Shown here piece by piece: positions 46,456 to 54,977 of a stretch of DNA of 55,755 nucleotides. The position numbers were made by a program, and so were the translations under genes. The DNA lies in assembly GCA_020851115.1 (NCBI GenBank), contig JADZDJ010000006.1, positions 1 to 55,755 on the forward strand. Direction: 5' to 3'. The notes below the pieces were generated by a model. That model had not been told where the DNA came from. It did not search any database and worked only from the letters and a program-made list of their open reading frames with translations. Position 1 is the first letter of the stretch, and every line of letters starts with the position of its first letter. The DNA comes from Pirellulales bacterium. Its GTDB lineage: Bacteria; Planctomycetota; Planctomycetia; Pirellulales; JADZDJ01.

Positions 46456-46582
46456 AAGGCAAGTATTGTGCGGGTGATCTGGTCAACCAATGGTAACCCA
46501 ACATTCCCTCATACTAGTGGTAACGCTGTCCTATCGGTGCCTACCCAAATTGGGATCGCCGTTGCGTTGAGCCAATTGGCTG

Positions 46583-47563
46583 CTAAGCGCGATCAATCGG
46601 GAATGCCATCACCTCAGAAATTGTTGCTGCTCCAGCGGCCAACATTACTAGGCGATCGAACCCGAGTGCCACGCCGCAACAAGGCGGCAACCCCGCCTCC
46701 ATTGCCGCTAGCAACCGGCTGTATTCCGGCAACGGTGGTTTTTCCTCCGCGATCCGCGCCGCATTATTCGCCGCATTGCGTCGTCGCAATTCGGTAGCAT
46801 CGAGCAATTCATGATAGCCGTTTGCTAATTCGATGCCACTGACATACAGTTCAAACCGCTCCGCCACCGGTGGATTGTCGTTGCGAACGATCGCCAGCGC
46901 CGCTTGAGATGCAGGGTAACCAAACAAGATCGTTGGCTGTCGCCGGCCGAGATGCGGTTCGACACACGTCGCCAGCAAAGCGTTCAGCCAGCCATCGCGG
47001 TCGTCGTTTAAGCCACTGGGGACATCCGCGCGCAATCGTTCCGCCGCCGCCGCCAACTCGTTGGTCGTTGCTAAATGCGGGTTCACGCCGACATGGCGCT
47101 CAAATGCAGTGGCATAACTCAACCTTTCCGCGGGACCACAATGCAAAAGCGACTCGCATAGATCGGACAATAGCTTCATACCTGCCGACATGTCGTCGCC
47201 GACTCGGTACCACTCGACCATCGTAAATTCTGGGTTGTGCAGAGGGCCGATTTCACCGCCGCGAAAGGCACGCGTTACTTGATAAATCTCCGTTGCGCCT
47301 GCCGCGAGTAACCGTTTCATTCCGAATTCCGGCGACGTTTGCAGCCACAGCCGTCGTCCGCCTTCGGGTCGCCGTGGAATGTCAGCCAGCATTGCACTTA
47401 ACGGCTCAAGATGTCGATCAACCACGACATCGGCGGAAAGAATCGGCGTCTCGACTTCCAAAAATCTACGCTCGGCAAAGAACGATCGCAACTTCGATAG
47501 CAACTCGGCGCGCAGTCGCAGCAGTTCGAGCGATGCCGCCGGCAGATAGTCCAAGCTGCTCAC
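46583..47563 (-). CDS. epmA: Elongation factor P--(R)-beta-lysine ligase EpmA (GenX/PoxA)
   Basis: A 326-residue protein from a GTG start. It is a class II lysyl-tRNA-synthetase core without the anticodon-binding domain. Motif 1 region FFAERRFLEVETPILSADVV; motif 2 YQVTRAFRGGEIGPLHNPEF and TMVEWYR; motif 3 PPCCGVALGFDRLVMLAAGA. The GIELANGYHELLDATELRRR segment is typical of EpmA. It attaches beta-lysine to EF-P, which helps ribosomes pass polyproline stretches. Neither efp nor epmB lies in the window. Cytoplasmic. Confidence 0.9.
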   Translation of the reverse strand: MSSLDYLPAASLELLRLRAELLSKLRSFFAERRFLEVETPILSADVVVDRHLEPLSAMLADIPRRPEGGRRLWLQTSPEFGMKRLLAAGATEIYQVTRAFRGGEIGPLHNPEFTMVEWYRVGDDMSAGMKLLSDLCESLLHCGPAERLSYATAFERHVGVNPHLATTNELAAAAERLRADVPSGLNDDRDGWLNALLATCVEPHLGRRQPTILFGYPASQAALAIVRNDNPPVAERFELYVSGIELANGYHELLDATELRRRNAANNAARIAEEKPPLPEYSRLLAAMEAGLPPCCGVALGFDRLVMLAAGAATISEVMAFPIDRA

Positions 47564-47699
47564 ATCCGTCGTTCCAGGTTACCCTTTTAAGCAGCGAATT
47601 TTCCTCATGGCAGCCAACGGGTCGCCTTTGAAGCGGAGCAGTTGGGTCGCCCGCTTCCGATCCGGGCGCGATTCGGAAATACGGAAATACATTGCCGCG

Positions 47700-50573
47700 C
47701 TAGGCAAATAGCGGATCAACTTTTTTAGGGTCGATCTTCAAGTCGTGAATTGCCTTTGCGACCAACTTGGGATCTAGCCCTCCCGTTTCGGCCAGCCGAT
47801 ACAGCGCAGCCACTGTAATGCATTCGGCATCGACTTCAAAGTGCCGTCGCAAGACCGCGCGCGTTTCGCTACGCCCGAAGCCATCGGTTCCCAGCGCGAA
47901 TAGGCCGCCAGGGGTCCAAGGTGCGATTTGCTCGGGGACCGCACGGACATGGTCAGAAGCGGCGATGACGGGGCCTTTGGAACCGGCAAGTTGTTGCTCG
48001 AAGTAGCTTTGCCTAGGCTGCTCGTCGGGGTGCAGCATGTTCCAGCGCCGGGCGGCGTGCGCATCTTTGCGGAGCGCCTTGTAGCTGGTCACGCTCCATA
48101 GCGTGCTGCCGACGTCAAATTTTTCGGCGAGGATTTGCTGAGCTACTTGCACGCAGCGCAAAATCGGCCCGCTGCCAAAAAGCTGCACGTGTTTGCCGCT
48201 TTTTGTCTCGACGTTTGACAGTTTGTAAATGCCACGGATGATGCCTTCCTCGATGCCGGCTGGCATTGGAGGCATTTCGTAGTTTTCGTTGTGAACGGTA
48301 ATGTAATAAATGGCGTCTTCGCCTTTTTCGTACATCCGCTTCATGCCATCGAGAATGATCACGGTCGATTCATAGACGAAAGCCGGGTCATACGCTCGCA
48401 CGGTGGGAAAAGCCGACGCGATCAAGTGACTGTGGCCGTCTTGATGTTGCAGGCCTTCACCGTTGAGCGTCGTACGGCCGGCGGTTCCACCCAGCATAAA
48501 ACCGCGGCAGCGGGCATCGCTGGCAGCCCAAATCAAATCGCCGATCCGCTGGAAGCCAAACATCGAGTAGTAAATGAACATCGGAATCATCGGTACGCCG
48601 TGGGCGGAATAGGCCGTGCCCGCGGCAATAAACGATGACATCGAACCGGCCTCGGTAATGCCTTCTTCCAAGATTTGGCCATCGACGGCCTCGTGATAGT
48701 AAAGCACCTGATCGGAATCGACCGGCTCATAAAGCTGGCCGGTATGCGCATAGATGCCGCATTGTCGAAACAGTGCATCCATCCCGAAGGTGCGAGATTC
48801 GTCCGGCACGATCGGCACGATATACTTGCCGATTTTTTTGTCTTTGAGCAGAGAAGACATCAGTGTGACGACACCAGTGGTCGTCGAAACTTCGCGTCCG
48901 ACGCTTTTCTCGATGAAGCCGCGGTATTCCTCCAACGATGGAATTTCGAGCGTAGGCGCATGACTCGTCCGGCTGGGGATAAATCCGCCCAATGATTCGC
49001 GTCGCTCGCGCAGATATTTCATTTCCGGTGTGTCGTCGGCCGGTTTATAGAACGGGGCTTTGGCCACGTCATCGTCCGAGATTGGAATGCCGAAGCGAGA
49101 GCGGAATTCCCGCAGCTCGCGCTCGTTGACTTGCTTCACCTGATGCGTGATGTTGCGGCCTTCGCCCGATTCGCCCAGGCCGTAACCTTTGATGGTCTTG
49201 GCGAGAATCACCGTTGGTTTGCCGACCGAGTCAACGGCTGCTTTATACGCGGCATAGACCTTTTCCGGATCGTGTCCGCCACGCTTGAGTTTGCTGAGCT
49301 TTTCATCGGAAAGATGATCGACCAATTCGAGCAGTTCGGGATACTTGCCAAAAAATTTCTCGCGGATGTAGCTGCCCGGGGCGACGACGTACTTTTGATA
49401 TTCACCGTCAACAATTTCTCCCATCCGCTTTACAAGCAGTCCGGTCTCATCTTTTTCGAGAAGCGAATCCCAGTCTTCGCCCCAAATCACTTTGATCACG
49501 TTCCAGCCTGCGCCGCGGAAAATTGCTTCAAGTTCTTGGATAATCTTACCGTTGCCACGCACGGGCCCATCGAGGCGCTGCAAATTGCAGTTGACGACGA
49601 AGATGAGGTTATCGAGGTTTTCGCGCGCGGCTAGTGTGATTGCGCCGAGTGTTTCCGGTTCGTCCGTCTCGCCGTCGCCGATAAAACACCAGACCTTTTG
49701 CCGGCTGGTATCTTTGATGCCGCGGTCTTCGAGGTACTTGTTGAAGCGGGCTTGATAGATCGCCATCAGCGGGCCAAGTCCCATGGAAACGGTCGGGTAT
49801 TCCCAAAAATCGGGCATCAGCCACGGATGCGGATAGCTCGACAATCCGCCACCCGGTTGCAACTCTTCACGGAAATTGTTGAGTTGTTCCTCGCTGAGCC
49901 GGCCCTCTAAAAACGCACGGGCATAGATTCCCGGCGATGCGTGGCCCTGAATATAAACCTGGTCGCCGCTGAAATCGTTGCCGCGGCCGCGAAGGAAATG
50001 ATTAAACGCCACTTCATAGAGCGTAGCGGCGGAGGCGAAAGTAGAAATATGCCCACCAATGCCATGGCTTTCGCGATTGGCCCGCGTGACCATCGCCATG
50101 GCATTCCAGCGGATAATGCTCTTAATGCGGCGCTCGATCTCGCGGTTTCCGGGATATGGTGGCTGCCGGTCGACAGCGATGGTATTGATATAGGGGGTTG
50201 TGGCGCTGAACGGCAACTGCACACCCGCTTGATGGGCCGTTTCGTTGAGTTTGGCCAGTAGGAATGTCGCTCGTTCGGGGCCTTTGCTTTGGACCACGTA
50301 CCGGAGCGATTCGAGCCATTCCTCGGTCTCCTCAGGATCAGCGTCTTCGACGGAATATGTGGTAGCCAATTCGCCGGTTAGCTCCGGCTGGGCAACTTCC
50401 GACTCAGTCCCTTCAGGAACGACGAAACCCTCCGTTTCGTCGATCGTTTGGTTGGCAGCGTAGGCTTCCCCCTCGCTTTGTGCTACGTCGTCGGCCGAAT
50501 GATCGCCGTTGGTTGTGCCGTTGCAGGCCGTGTTGGAACGAGACTTTGTGCTGCGAATATCAGTATGAGCCAT
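47700..50573 (-). CDS. aceE: Pyruvate dehydrogenase E1 component (homodimeric)
   Basis: A 957-residue protein closely following E. coli AceE: YINTIAVDRQPPYPGNREIE, GHISTFASAATLYEVAFNHF, the thiamine-diphosphate motif GDGETDEPETLGAITLAARE with NCNLQRLDGPVRGN, and KGYGLGESGEGRNITHQVK. Later come the RTFGMDALFRQCGIYAHTGQ and GTAGRTTLNGEGLQHQDGHS segments and VLGTDGFGRSETR-like region (ALGTDGFGRSETRAVLRRHF). It decarboxylates pyruvate and passes the acetyl group to E2. An acidic N-terminal extension of about 75 residues precedes the DADPEETEEWLESL start of homology. No aceF or lpd follows in the window. Confidence 0.95.
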   Translation of the reverse strand: MAHTDIRSTKSRSNTACNGTTNGDHSADDVAQSEGEAYAANQTIDETEGFVVPEGTESEVAQPELTGELATTYSVEDADPEETEEWLESLRYVVQSKGPERATFLLAKLNETAHQAGVQLPFSATTPYINTIAVDRQPPYPGNREIERRIKSIIRWNAMAMVTRANRESHGIGGHISTFASAATLYEVAFNHFLRGRGNDFSGDQVYIQGHASPGIYARAFLEGRLSEEQLNNFREELQPGGGLSSYPHPWLMPDFWEYPTVSMGLGPLMAIYQARFNKYLEDRGIKDTSRQKVWCFIGDGETDEPETLGAITLAARENLDNLIFVVNCNLQRLDGPVRGNGKIIQELEAIFRGAGWNVIKVIWGEDWDSLLEKDETGLLVKRMGEIVDGEYQKYVVAPGSYIREKFFGKYPELLELVDHLSDEKLSKLKRGGHDPEKVYAAYKAAVDSVGKPTVILAKTIKGYGLGESGEGRNITHQVKQVNERELREFRSRFGIPISDDDVAKAPFYKPADDTPEMKYLRERRESLGGFIPSRTSHAPTLEIPSLEEYRGFIEKSVGREVSTTTGVVTLMSSLLKDKKIGKYIVPIVPDESRTFGMDALFRQCGIYAHTGQLYEPVDSDQVLYYHEAVDGQILEEGITEAGSMSSFIAAGTAYSAHGVPMIPMFIYYSMFGFQRIGDLIWAASDARCRGFMLGGTAGRTTLNGEGLQHQDGHSHLIASAFPTVRAYDPAFVYESTVIILDGMKRMYEKGEDAIYYITVHNENYEMPPMPAGIEEGIIRGIYKLSNVETKSGKHVQLFGSGPILRCVQVAQQILAEKFDVGSTLWSVTSYKALRKDAHAARRWNMLHPDEQPRQSYFEQQLAGSKGPVIAASDHVRAVPEQIAPWTPGGLFALGTDGFGRSETRAVLRRHFEVDAECITVAALYRLAETGGLDPKLVAKAIHDLKIDPKKVDPLFA

Positions 50574-50632
50574 GAGCCAGGAATCTCTGGGTGACGATGT
50601 TGCTGTTTCTTGTGAACTGACGTAACTCCTGC

Positions 50633-50661
50633 ATTATCCAGAACTCAGGAAATAGGGTAAA
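50633..50661 (-). promoter_or_regulatory. Probable aceE promoter
   Basis: On the minus strand TTTACC (50656-50661) and GATAAT (50633-50638) are 17 bp apart, with TG directly before the -10 box. They match four and five of six consensus bases. Transcription would start near 50626, giving a leader of about 50 bases before the aceE ATG at 50573. Confidence 0.5.
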
Positions 50662-51034
50662 GGGGGACTGCGAGTAGCAAGCGATGCGCCAAAATGCGTT
50701 CTTGCGCTACCATTCCGGTTGCAACTCCTGCTGCATTCTATACGGCGGCCAGGGGTTTGTGGCGAGAATAATTCAGCGGCGAATTACTTATGGAGACGCT
50801 TGCCGAGATTGTTCAAAGTCGCCATCGTCCGGAATGAGCCACAATCGAATTGATGTTACCTCCCCATTCGTTCGCTCAACCGCTTTACTCGGTCTGTGTA
50901 GCTCCAATAAGTTGCTTTGCAAAAAAGATTGACGATAAAAAGATTGACGATAAATCGGACAGCCATATTCTTTCGCGGCTGTATCAATTACGGACTAGCT
51001 TTCGCGCGCGGCTGAATCGATAATACTCGGCACG
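50662..51034. other. Intergenic region between divergent aceE and yhaM-like genes
   Basis: No gene is seen. The region contains a perfect two-copy 15-bp tandem repeat, listed separately. Confidence 0.4.
50922..50951. repeat. Perfect 2 x 15 bp tandem repeat
   Basis: AAAAAGATTGACGAT occurs twice in direct succession, about 85 bp upstream of the YhaM-like gene. It contains a TTGACGA core that could act as part of a promoter or a regulator site; the role is unknown. Confidence 0.8.
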
Positions 51035-52039
51035 ATGGCTGCTTCACTATTTTCCAATCAAACGTTGTGCGAGCTTGCCCCTGGGCAAGAGGGAGATTTT
51101 TTTGCCCTCTTATCGGCGAAGGAGGAACTCACCACGCGTGAAGGAAAGCCCTATTTCAAAGTGGTGTTTCGCGATGCCGGTCGAGAGATAAGCACGCCGC
51201 TATGGCACGATTCGGCCTGGGCGGCGGAGTGCCGATCGGCTTGGACGGTCGGCGCGTTTTATAAGCTGCGGGCAGTCTATCGCGAGACAAATTTTGGACC
51301 GCAACTTGAAATCGAGAAAATCCGCCTGGTGACGGCAGCGGATGCTGCCGACGGGTTCGATCCACTCATGCTCCAGCCGCGGTCGCGATTCGATCCGGCC
51401 AAAATGTTCGAGGAGCTGGCCGGCATTGCCAAAGAGCGGATCGAAGATGAGTCGCTACGAGGCTTGGTCGTCGATATCTTGCAAAACCATCGCGTGGCTC
51501 TGCTGACGCTGCCGGCCGCAACGCGCAACCATCATGCATACGTTGCCGGTTGGCTCGAACATACGCTCAGCGTGACACGCAGCGTTCTGTATCTGGCCGA
51601 CAAGTATGACGAGTATTACCCAGACATGCAGCCGCGGCTGGATCGAGGAGTCGCAGTAGCCGGGGCGATTTTGCACGACGTCGGCAAGCTGCGTGAGTAC
51701 GAGCAGCAACCGACCGGCGCAATCTATACCGCCGAAGGAAATCTAATCGGCCACATGCTGCAAGGGCGCGACATTGTTCGCGAGGCGGCAGCCAGTCGCA
51801 ACATTTCCCCGGAAATGCTACTGCGGTTGGAGCACATCATAATCTCCCACCAAGGCAAGCCAGAATGGGGTGCGCCGAAAGTGCCTATGACGCCCGAGGC
51901 GCTCGTCGTTCACTATGCCGACGACTTGGATGCAAAATACAACATGCTGTTCCAGACGCTGCGGGACGACAAATCGTCGGGGCCGATGACTTCGAAAAAG
52001 AATCAACTTTATCAGCAGGTGTTTCGCGGCTTGCCTTGA
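51035..52039 (+). CDS. YhaM-like 3'-5' exoribonuclease (OB fold + HD domain)
   Basis: A 334-residue protein. The N-terminal OB-fold region (LLSAKEELTTREGKPYFKVV, FGPQLEIEKIRLVTA) is followed from about residue 125 by an HD domain with AGWLEHTLSVTRSVLYLAD, GAILHDVGKLREYEQQ, GNLIGHMLQGRDIV, LRLEHIIISHQGKPEWGAPK, and VHYADDLDAKYNM. The metal-binding His, His-Asp and Asp are all present. The order matches YhaM/CBF1 nucleases, which degrade RNA (and DNA) from the 3' end in firmicutes. A role in RNA turnover is likely. Cytoplasmic. Confidence 0.85.
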   Translation: MAASLFSNQTLCELAPGQEGDFFALLSAKEELTTREGKPYFKVVFRDAGREISTPLWHDSAWAAECRSAWTVGAFYKLRAVYRETNFGPQLEIEKIRLVTAADAADGFDPLMLQPRSRFDPAKMFEELAGIAKERIEDESLRGLVVDILQNHRVALLTLPAATRNHHAYVAGWLEHTLSVTRSVLYLADKYDEYYPDMQPRLDRGVAVAGAILHDVGKLREYEQQPTGAIYTAEGNLIGHMLQGRDIVREAAASRNISPEMLLRLEHIIISHQGKPEWGAPKVPMTPEALVVHYADDLDAKYNMLFQTLRDDKSSGPMTSKKNQLYQQVFRGLP

Positions 52040-52125
52040 CGAAAGCGTACATACCTCGGCGTCCAATTCCACGGAACCTTCCGACACGAACAGAATTGGA
52101 TGGCGTGTTTACGCATTCGGCGGAT

Positions 52126-52812
52126 TCAGCGAATCGGACGCTGAATCTTCAAACTGCGCACGTCGGGAATCGCCTCCATGCAGGTCAAGATCGTCGTCAG
52201 TGCATTTTCATCCGACAAGTGGAGATCCAAGAGCAGGCCGCTTTCGTTGGTCTTGAAGTCGCGCTGATATTCCACTTCCACGACGGAAACTCCAATCGCT
52301 TGCAGTTCGCCGATGATCTGGTCACGGACCGTGGGGTTGTCAAGTTTCAATTCGGCTCGCCGCAACAGTGGGGAGCCGTGATTATTCTCGACGCGGCGTA
52401 AAACGATCAAGACGATCAGTGACACGATAGTCGCGGCGGCTGTTTCCAAATACATTCCGCCACCTGCGGCCAATCCCAACGCCCCCACCAGCCACAGGCT
52501 GGCCGCAGTCGTCAACCCTTGGATACTCAGCCCGGTTCGCAAGATTGCTCCCGTTCCCAAGAAACCGATACCGGTGACAACGCTGGCCGCGATGCGCGAC
52601 GGATCGGTGGCGATCAGGTCGGTTTTCTCATAAAGCTGGAAGTAATAGAACTGGGTAGAGACGAGCATGAACAACGTCGAGGCCAATCCCACGAGCAAAT
52701 GGGTCCGCAATCCCGCAACATGGCCGCTGCGTTCTCGCTCGTAACCTATCGCGCCTCCCGCGATGATCCCTACCGCCATCCGCAGCAACATTTCCGACGG
52801 CGCAATGACCAT
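52126..52812 (-). CDS. MgtC/SapB family membrane protein
   Basis: The start at ATG 52812 (MVIAPSEMLLRMAVGIIAGG) has GGAG about nine bases upstream; 19 further codons are open but look non-coding. The 228-residue protein has the MgtC core: GIIAGGAIGYERERSGHVAG, LRTHLLVGLASTLFMLVS, SRIAASVVTGIGFLGTGAIL, IQGLTTAASLWLVGALGLAA. A soluble C-terminal ACT-like part (about 150-228) follows. Family members affect magnesium homeostasis and stress survival. Inner membrane. The gene lies about 70 bp downstream of the flavoprotein gene. Confidence 0.85.
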   Translation of the reverse strand: MVIAPSEMLLRMAVGIIAGGAIGYERERSGHVAGLRTHLLVGLASTLFMLVSTQFYYFQLYEKTDLIATDPSRIAASVVTGIGFLGTGAILRTGLSIQGLTTAASLWLVGALGLAAGGGMYLETAAATIVSLIVLIVLRRVENNHGSPLLRRAELKLDNPTVRDQIIGELQAIGVSVVEVEYQRDFKTNESGLLLDLHLSDENALTTILTCMEAIPDVRSLKIQRPIR

Positions 52813-52883
52813 GATGTACTCCGCTAAATAGTTTCTCCGGCGCATCCCGGCTCGTCTGTTTACATACATTTATCTCGCGATCA

Positions 52884-54077
52884 TCAGCCAGGCAATCGCC
52901 CTTTGAGCTTTTCGGGGCCGAACGGCCCCGGCTCGGCGATCAGCTTGCGGGCGGCGTCTACTTGCTCCCAGACGTTCCACAACAGCACTCCCCGCACCCG
53001 GCCGTCTCGCAGGTAGTAAACGACTCCCTCTCGGTACGGCTGCTTCCAATCGGCAAACGTCTCCAGCCGAGAGTCTACTTCACCGACAGCCTCGAAGCCC
53101 AATTCGAACAGGTCCGAATAGAATGACGGCAGGTAATCGTAAGCGACGGCTCGACCGGCCATCGATTGTCCCGCCAGCCGGCCCATCGTGTTGGCATTGT
53201 CTTCGTGCTCCACACGGAGCCGTTTGTCCAGGGACAGGTTGTAGAAGTTGGCCACGTCTCCGGCGGCATAAATATTCGGGTGACTGGTTCGCAGTGAGGC
53301 GTCCACCCGAATCCCATTCTCCACTTCCAGACCTGCCGCTTGGGCCAGTTCAACATTCGGTAAAATGCCGATTCCCGCCACCACGCCGTTCGCTTCGATC
53401 TCGCGCTCGGTCTGGTCAACGGCACTGCGAACTTTCAGCACCGGCCGACCGCCGTGCGTGTCCAGATCATGTACCAACTGTCCTGGCAGAACTTCGACTC
53501 CCTGCTGCCGGTAGTATTCATTGAGGTTCGTGGCCAGGTCGAGCGGAAAAATGCGGGAACCGATCCCCGCTTCGGGGAAAACCATGACGACTTTCTTGCC
53601 GTTCATCGCCAGGGCCGCTGCAACCTCAGAGCCGATGAAACCGCCGCCAATCACCGCAAAGTGCTCTTCGGCCTGCGACAAAGCGCGAAGTCGCTGGTAA
53701 TCGTCCACGGTGCGGAAGTAGATGATCTGTTTGCCGCCGAAAGGAAGTCGTCTCGGTGTGCCGCCCGTGGCCAAGAGCAGCTTATCGTAGCCGTAGGTAG
53801 TCCCCTCGTCGTCGGTAACGCACTTTTTCTCCGAATCCAATTGTCGGGCCGTCCGCCCCAGGTAGAGCGCCAATCCCTGACGGTCGACCTGACGCCAAAT
53901 ACTCTCGAAGGGTTTGCCCGTCCAAAGCTTCTTGGACAATGGAGGGCGGTCATAAGGCGGGTGCGTTTCGGCACAGAGCAGGCCAATCGAGCCGCCAGGA
54001 TCGACCTCACGGATGCCGTCAACCGCCGCCGCCGCTGTCATCCCGCCACCAACGATCAAGTACTTGTTGTTTGGCAT
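52884..54077 (-). CDS. FAD-dependent oxidoreductase (ferredoxin/rubredoxin reductase type)
   Basis: A 397-residue protein with GGGGAG before its ATG. The FAD-binding loop is KYLIVGGGMTAAAAVDGIRE; PPYDRPPLSKKLWTG is the classic loop of this family; the NAD(P)H loop is HFAVIGGGFIGSEVAAALAM; the second FAD motif is HPNIYAAGDVANFYN. The C-terminal reductase domain ends YLRDGRVRGVLLWNVWEQVD. It passes electrons from NAD(P)H to a small redox protein; the partner is unknown. Directly upstream (19 bp) is a truncated AhpD-like gene, suggesting a former redox operon. Confidence 0.88.
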   Translation of the reverse strand: MPNNKYLIVGGGMTAAAAVDGIREVDPGGSIGLLCAETHPPYDRPPLSKKLWTGKPFESIWRQVDRQGLALYLGRTARQLDSEKKCVTDDEGTTYGYDKLLLATGGTPRRLPFGGKQIIYFRTVDDYQRLRALSQAEEHFAVIGGGFIGSEVAAALAMNGKKVVMVFPEAGIGSRIFPLDLATNLNEYYRQQGVEVLPGQLVHDLDTHGGRPVLKVRSAVDQTEREIEANGVVAGIGILPNVELAQAAGLEVENGIRVDASLRTSHPNIYAAGDVANFYNLSLDKRLRVEHEDNANTMGRLAGQSMAGRAVAYDYLPSFYSDLFELGFEAVGEVDSRLETFADWKQPYREGVVYYLRDGRVRGVLLWNVWEQVDAARKLIAEPGPFGPEKLKGRLPG

Positions 54078-54095
54078 GATTCACTCCCCTTTGTT

Positions 54096-54230
54096 CTAAG
54101 GTAATGTTCCGTCGGCAAAGACACTTCGGCTGAATGCGTTGAAGGCACCGGCAGCGTTTGGGGCCAACGACTTGCGCTGCTGGGCCAGTTCCTTGTTCAT
54201 CCGTAATAAAAGTGGTTCTTGTTCAGTCAT
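54096..54230 (-). pseudogene. N-terminal fragment of a carboxymuconolactone decarboxylase (AhpD-like) protein
   Basis: From ATG 54230 the frame reads MTEQEPLLLRMNKELAQQRK, SLAPNAAGAFNAFSRSVFAD, GTLP and stops. In AhpD/CMD proteins the 'AF-x-x-F-x-x-x-V-x-x-DG-x-L' segment is followed by the catalytic helices with Glu and CxxC. All of that is missing, so 44 residues remain of a domain of roughly 100. The stop lies just before the flavoprotein's Shine-Dalgarno, consistent with an internal deletion that spared the next gene. Confidence 0.6.
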
Positions 54231-54585
54231 CAGAGCGAATGAACGAAAGGTGGAATTTGATTGACTGGGAAATGGATGGCAGCCATTGCTGGACGCTCGC
54301 ACTGCCCATTGCCCTCACACAATCATACGGCGTCGGCCAAGATCGGCCATCGCAGAGGAGAATTGACGAAAAAACTAGATGTAGATCGGCAGCGGCAAAC
54401 GCGGCAACCCAGGCGGCGGAAAGCGCGACGGCGGTAGACTACTCTCGCCGGCGGGGTAACCATGAGAATGGCGCGCAAGTTGCTTAACCACAATCGGTGC
54501 AATGCACGAAGCGGTGTTGTTCGGCCGTCTGTAGGTCCAAGTGAAAATGATTGATCGAATTCTCAATCGCGCGCGGCAGATGCCG
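54231..54585. other. Intergenic region without a recognised gene
   Basis: Frames here are short, overlapping and Arg-rich. It should contain the promoter of the flavoprotein operon, but no clear boxes were found. Confidence 0.4.
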
Positions 54586-54687
54586 TCACCGCAGTGCCGC
54601 GAGCAATCGCGACAACATCACATGGCCTGCAACCAGCAATCCAATGAGCACAAACACAACAATCGCGAACTGACGGCTCCAGGTCAT
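54586..54687 (-). CDS. Candidate 33-residue single-span membrane protein
   Basis: From ATG 54687 the frame reads MTWSRQFAIVVFVLIGLLVA then GHVMLSRLLAALR and stops. One hydrophobic span (residues 7-25) is flanked by Arg on both sides. GAGG lies about eight bases before the ATG. Its neighbourhood has no larger gene, so it is not a shadow of one. Role unknown. Confidence 0.42.
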   Translation of the reverse strand: MTWSRQFAIVVFVLIGLLVAGHVMLSRLLAALR

Positions 54688-54896
54688 CGTTGCCTCTCGC
54701 AGCGCAAGTACGGAAACCACGCAGTCGTTCAATCGAGCGTGGGCTGCGGTTCCGTCCGCGGCGAAATGTCGATGGCTCCGTCACTACCCCTTCAAGCGTG
54801 GTCGGTGGCCGCTTGTTTCATGCAAAACGAAAATATTACGGAAAATGTGCCAGAAATTCCAAAAAAAAGTTTTGTTAGAAATCCAATTAAAATTTC

Positions 54897-54925
54897 TTGA
54901 CGGCCAACAATGGGCTCCCTATATT
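54897..54925 (+). promoter_or_regulatory. Strong sigma-70-type promoter with A/T-rich upstream element
   Basis: TTGACG (54897-54902), a 17-bp spacer and TATATT (54920-54925) each match five of six consensus bases. An A/T-rich stretch with an eight-A run (54861-54868) precedes the -35 box and could act as an UP element. It drives the exported protein that starts at 54978. Confidence 0.72.
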
Positions 54926-54977
54926 GAGCGGGATTCTCGCCGTTTTGCCCACCGTCTTTTCTTATTGGAGGCACACC

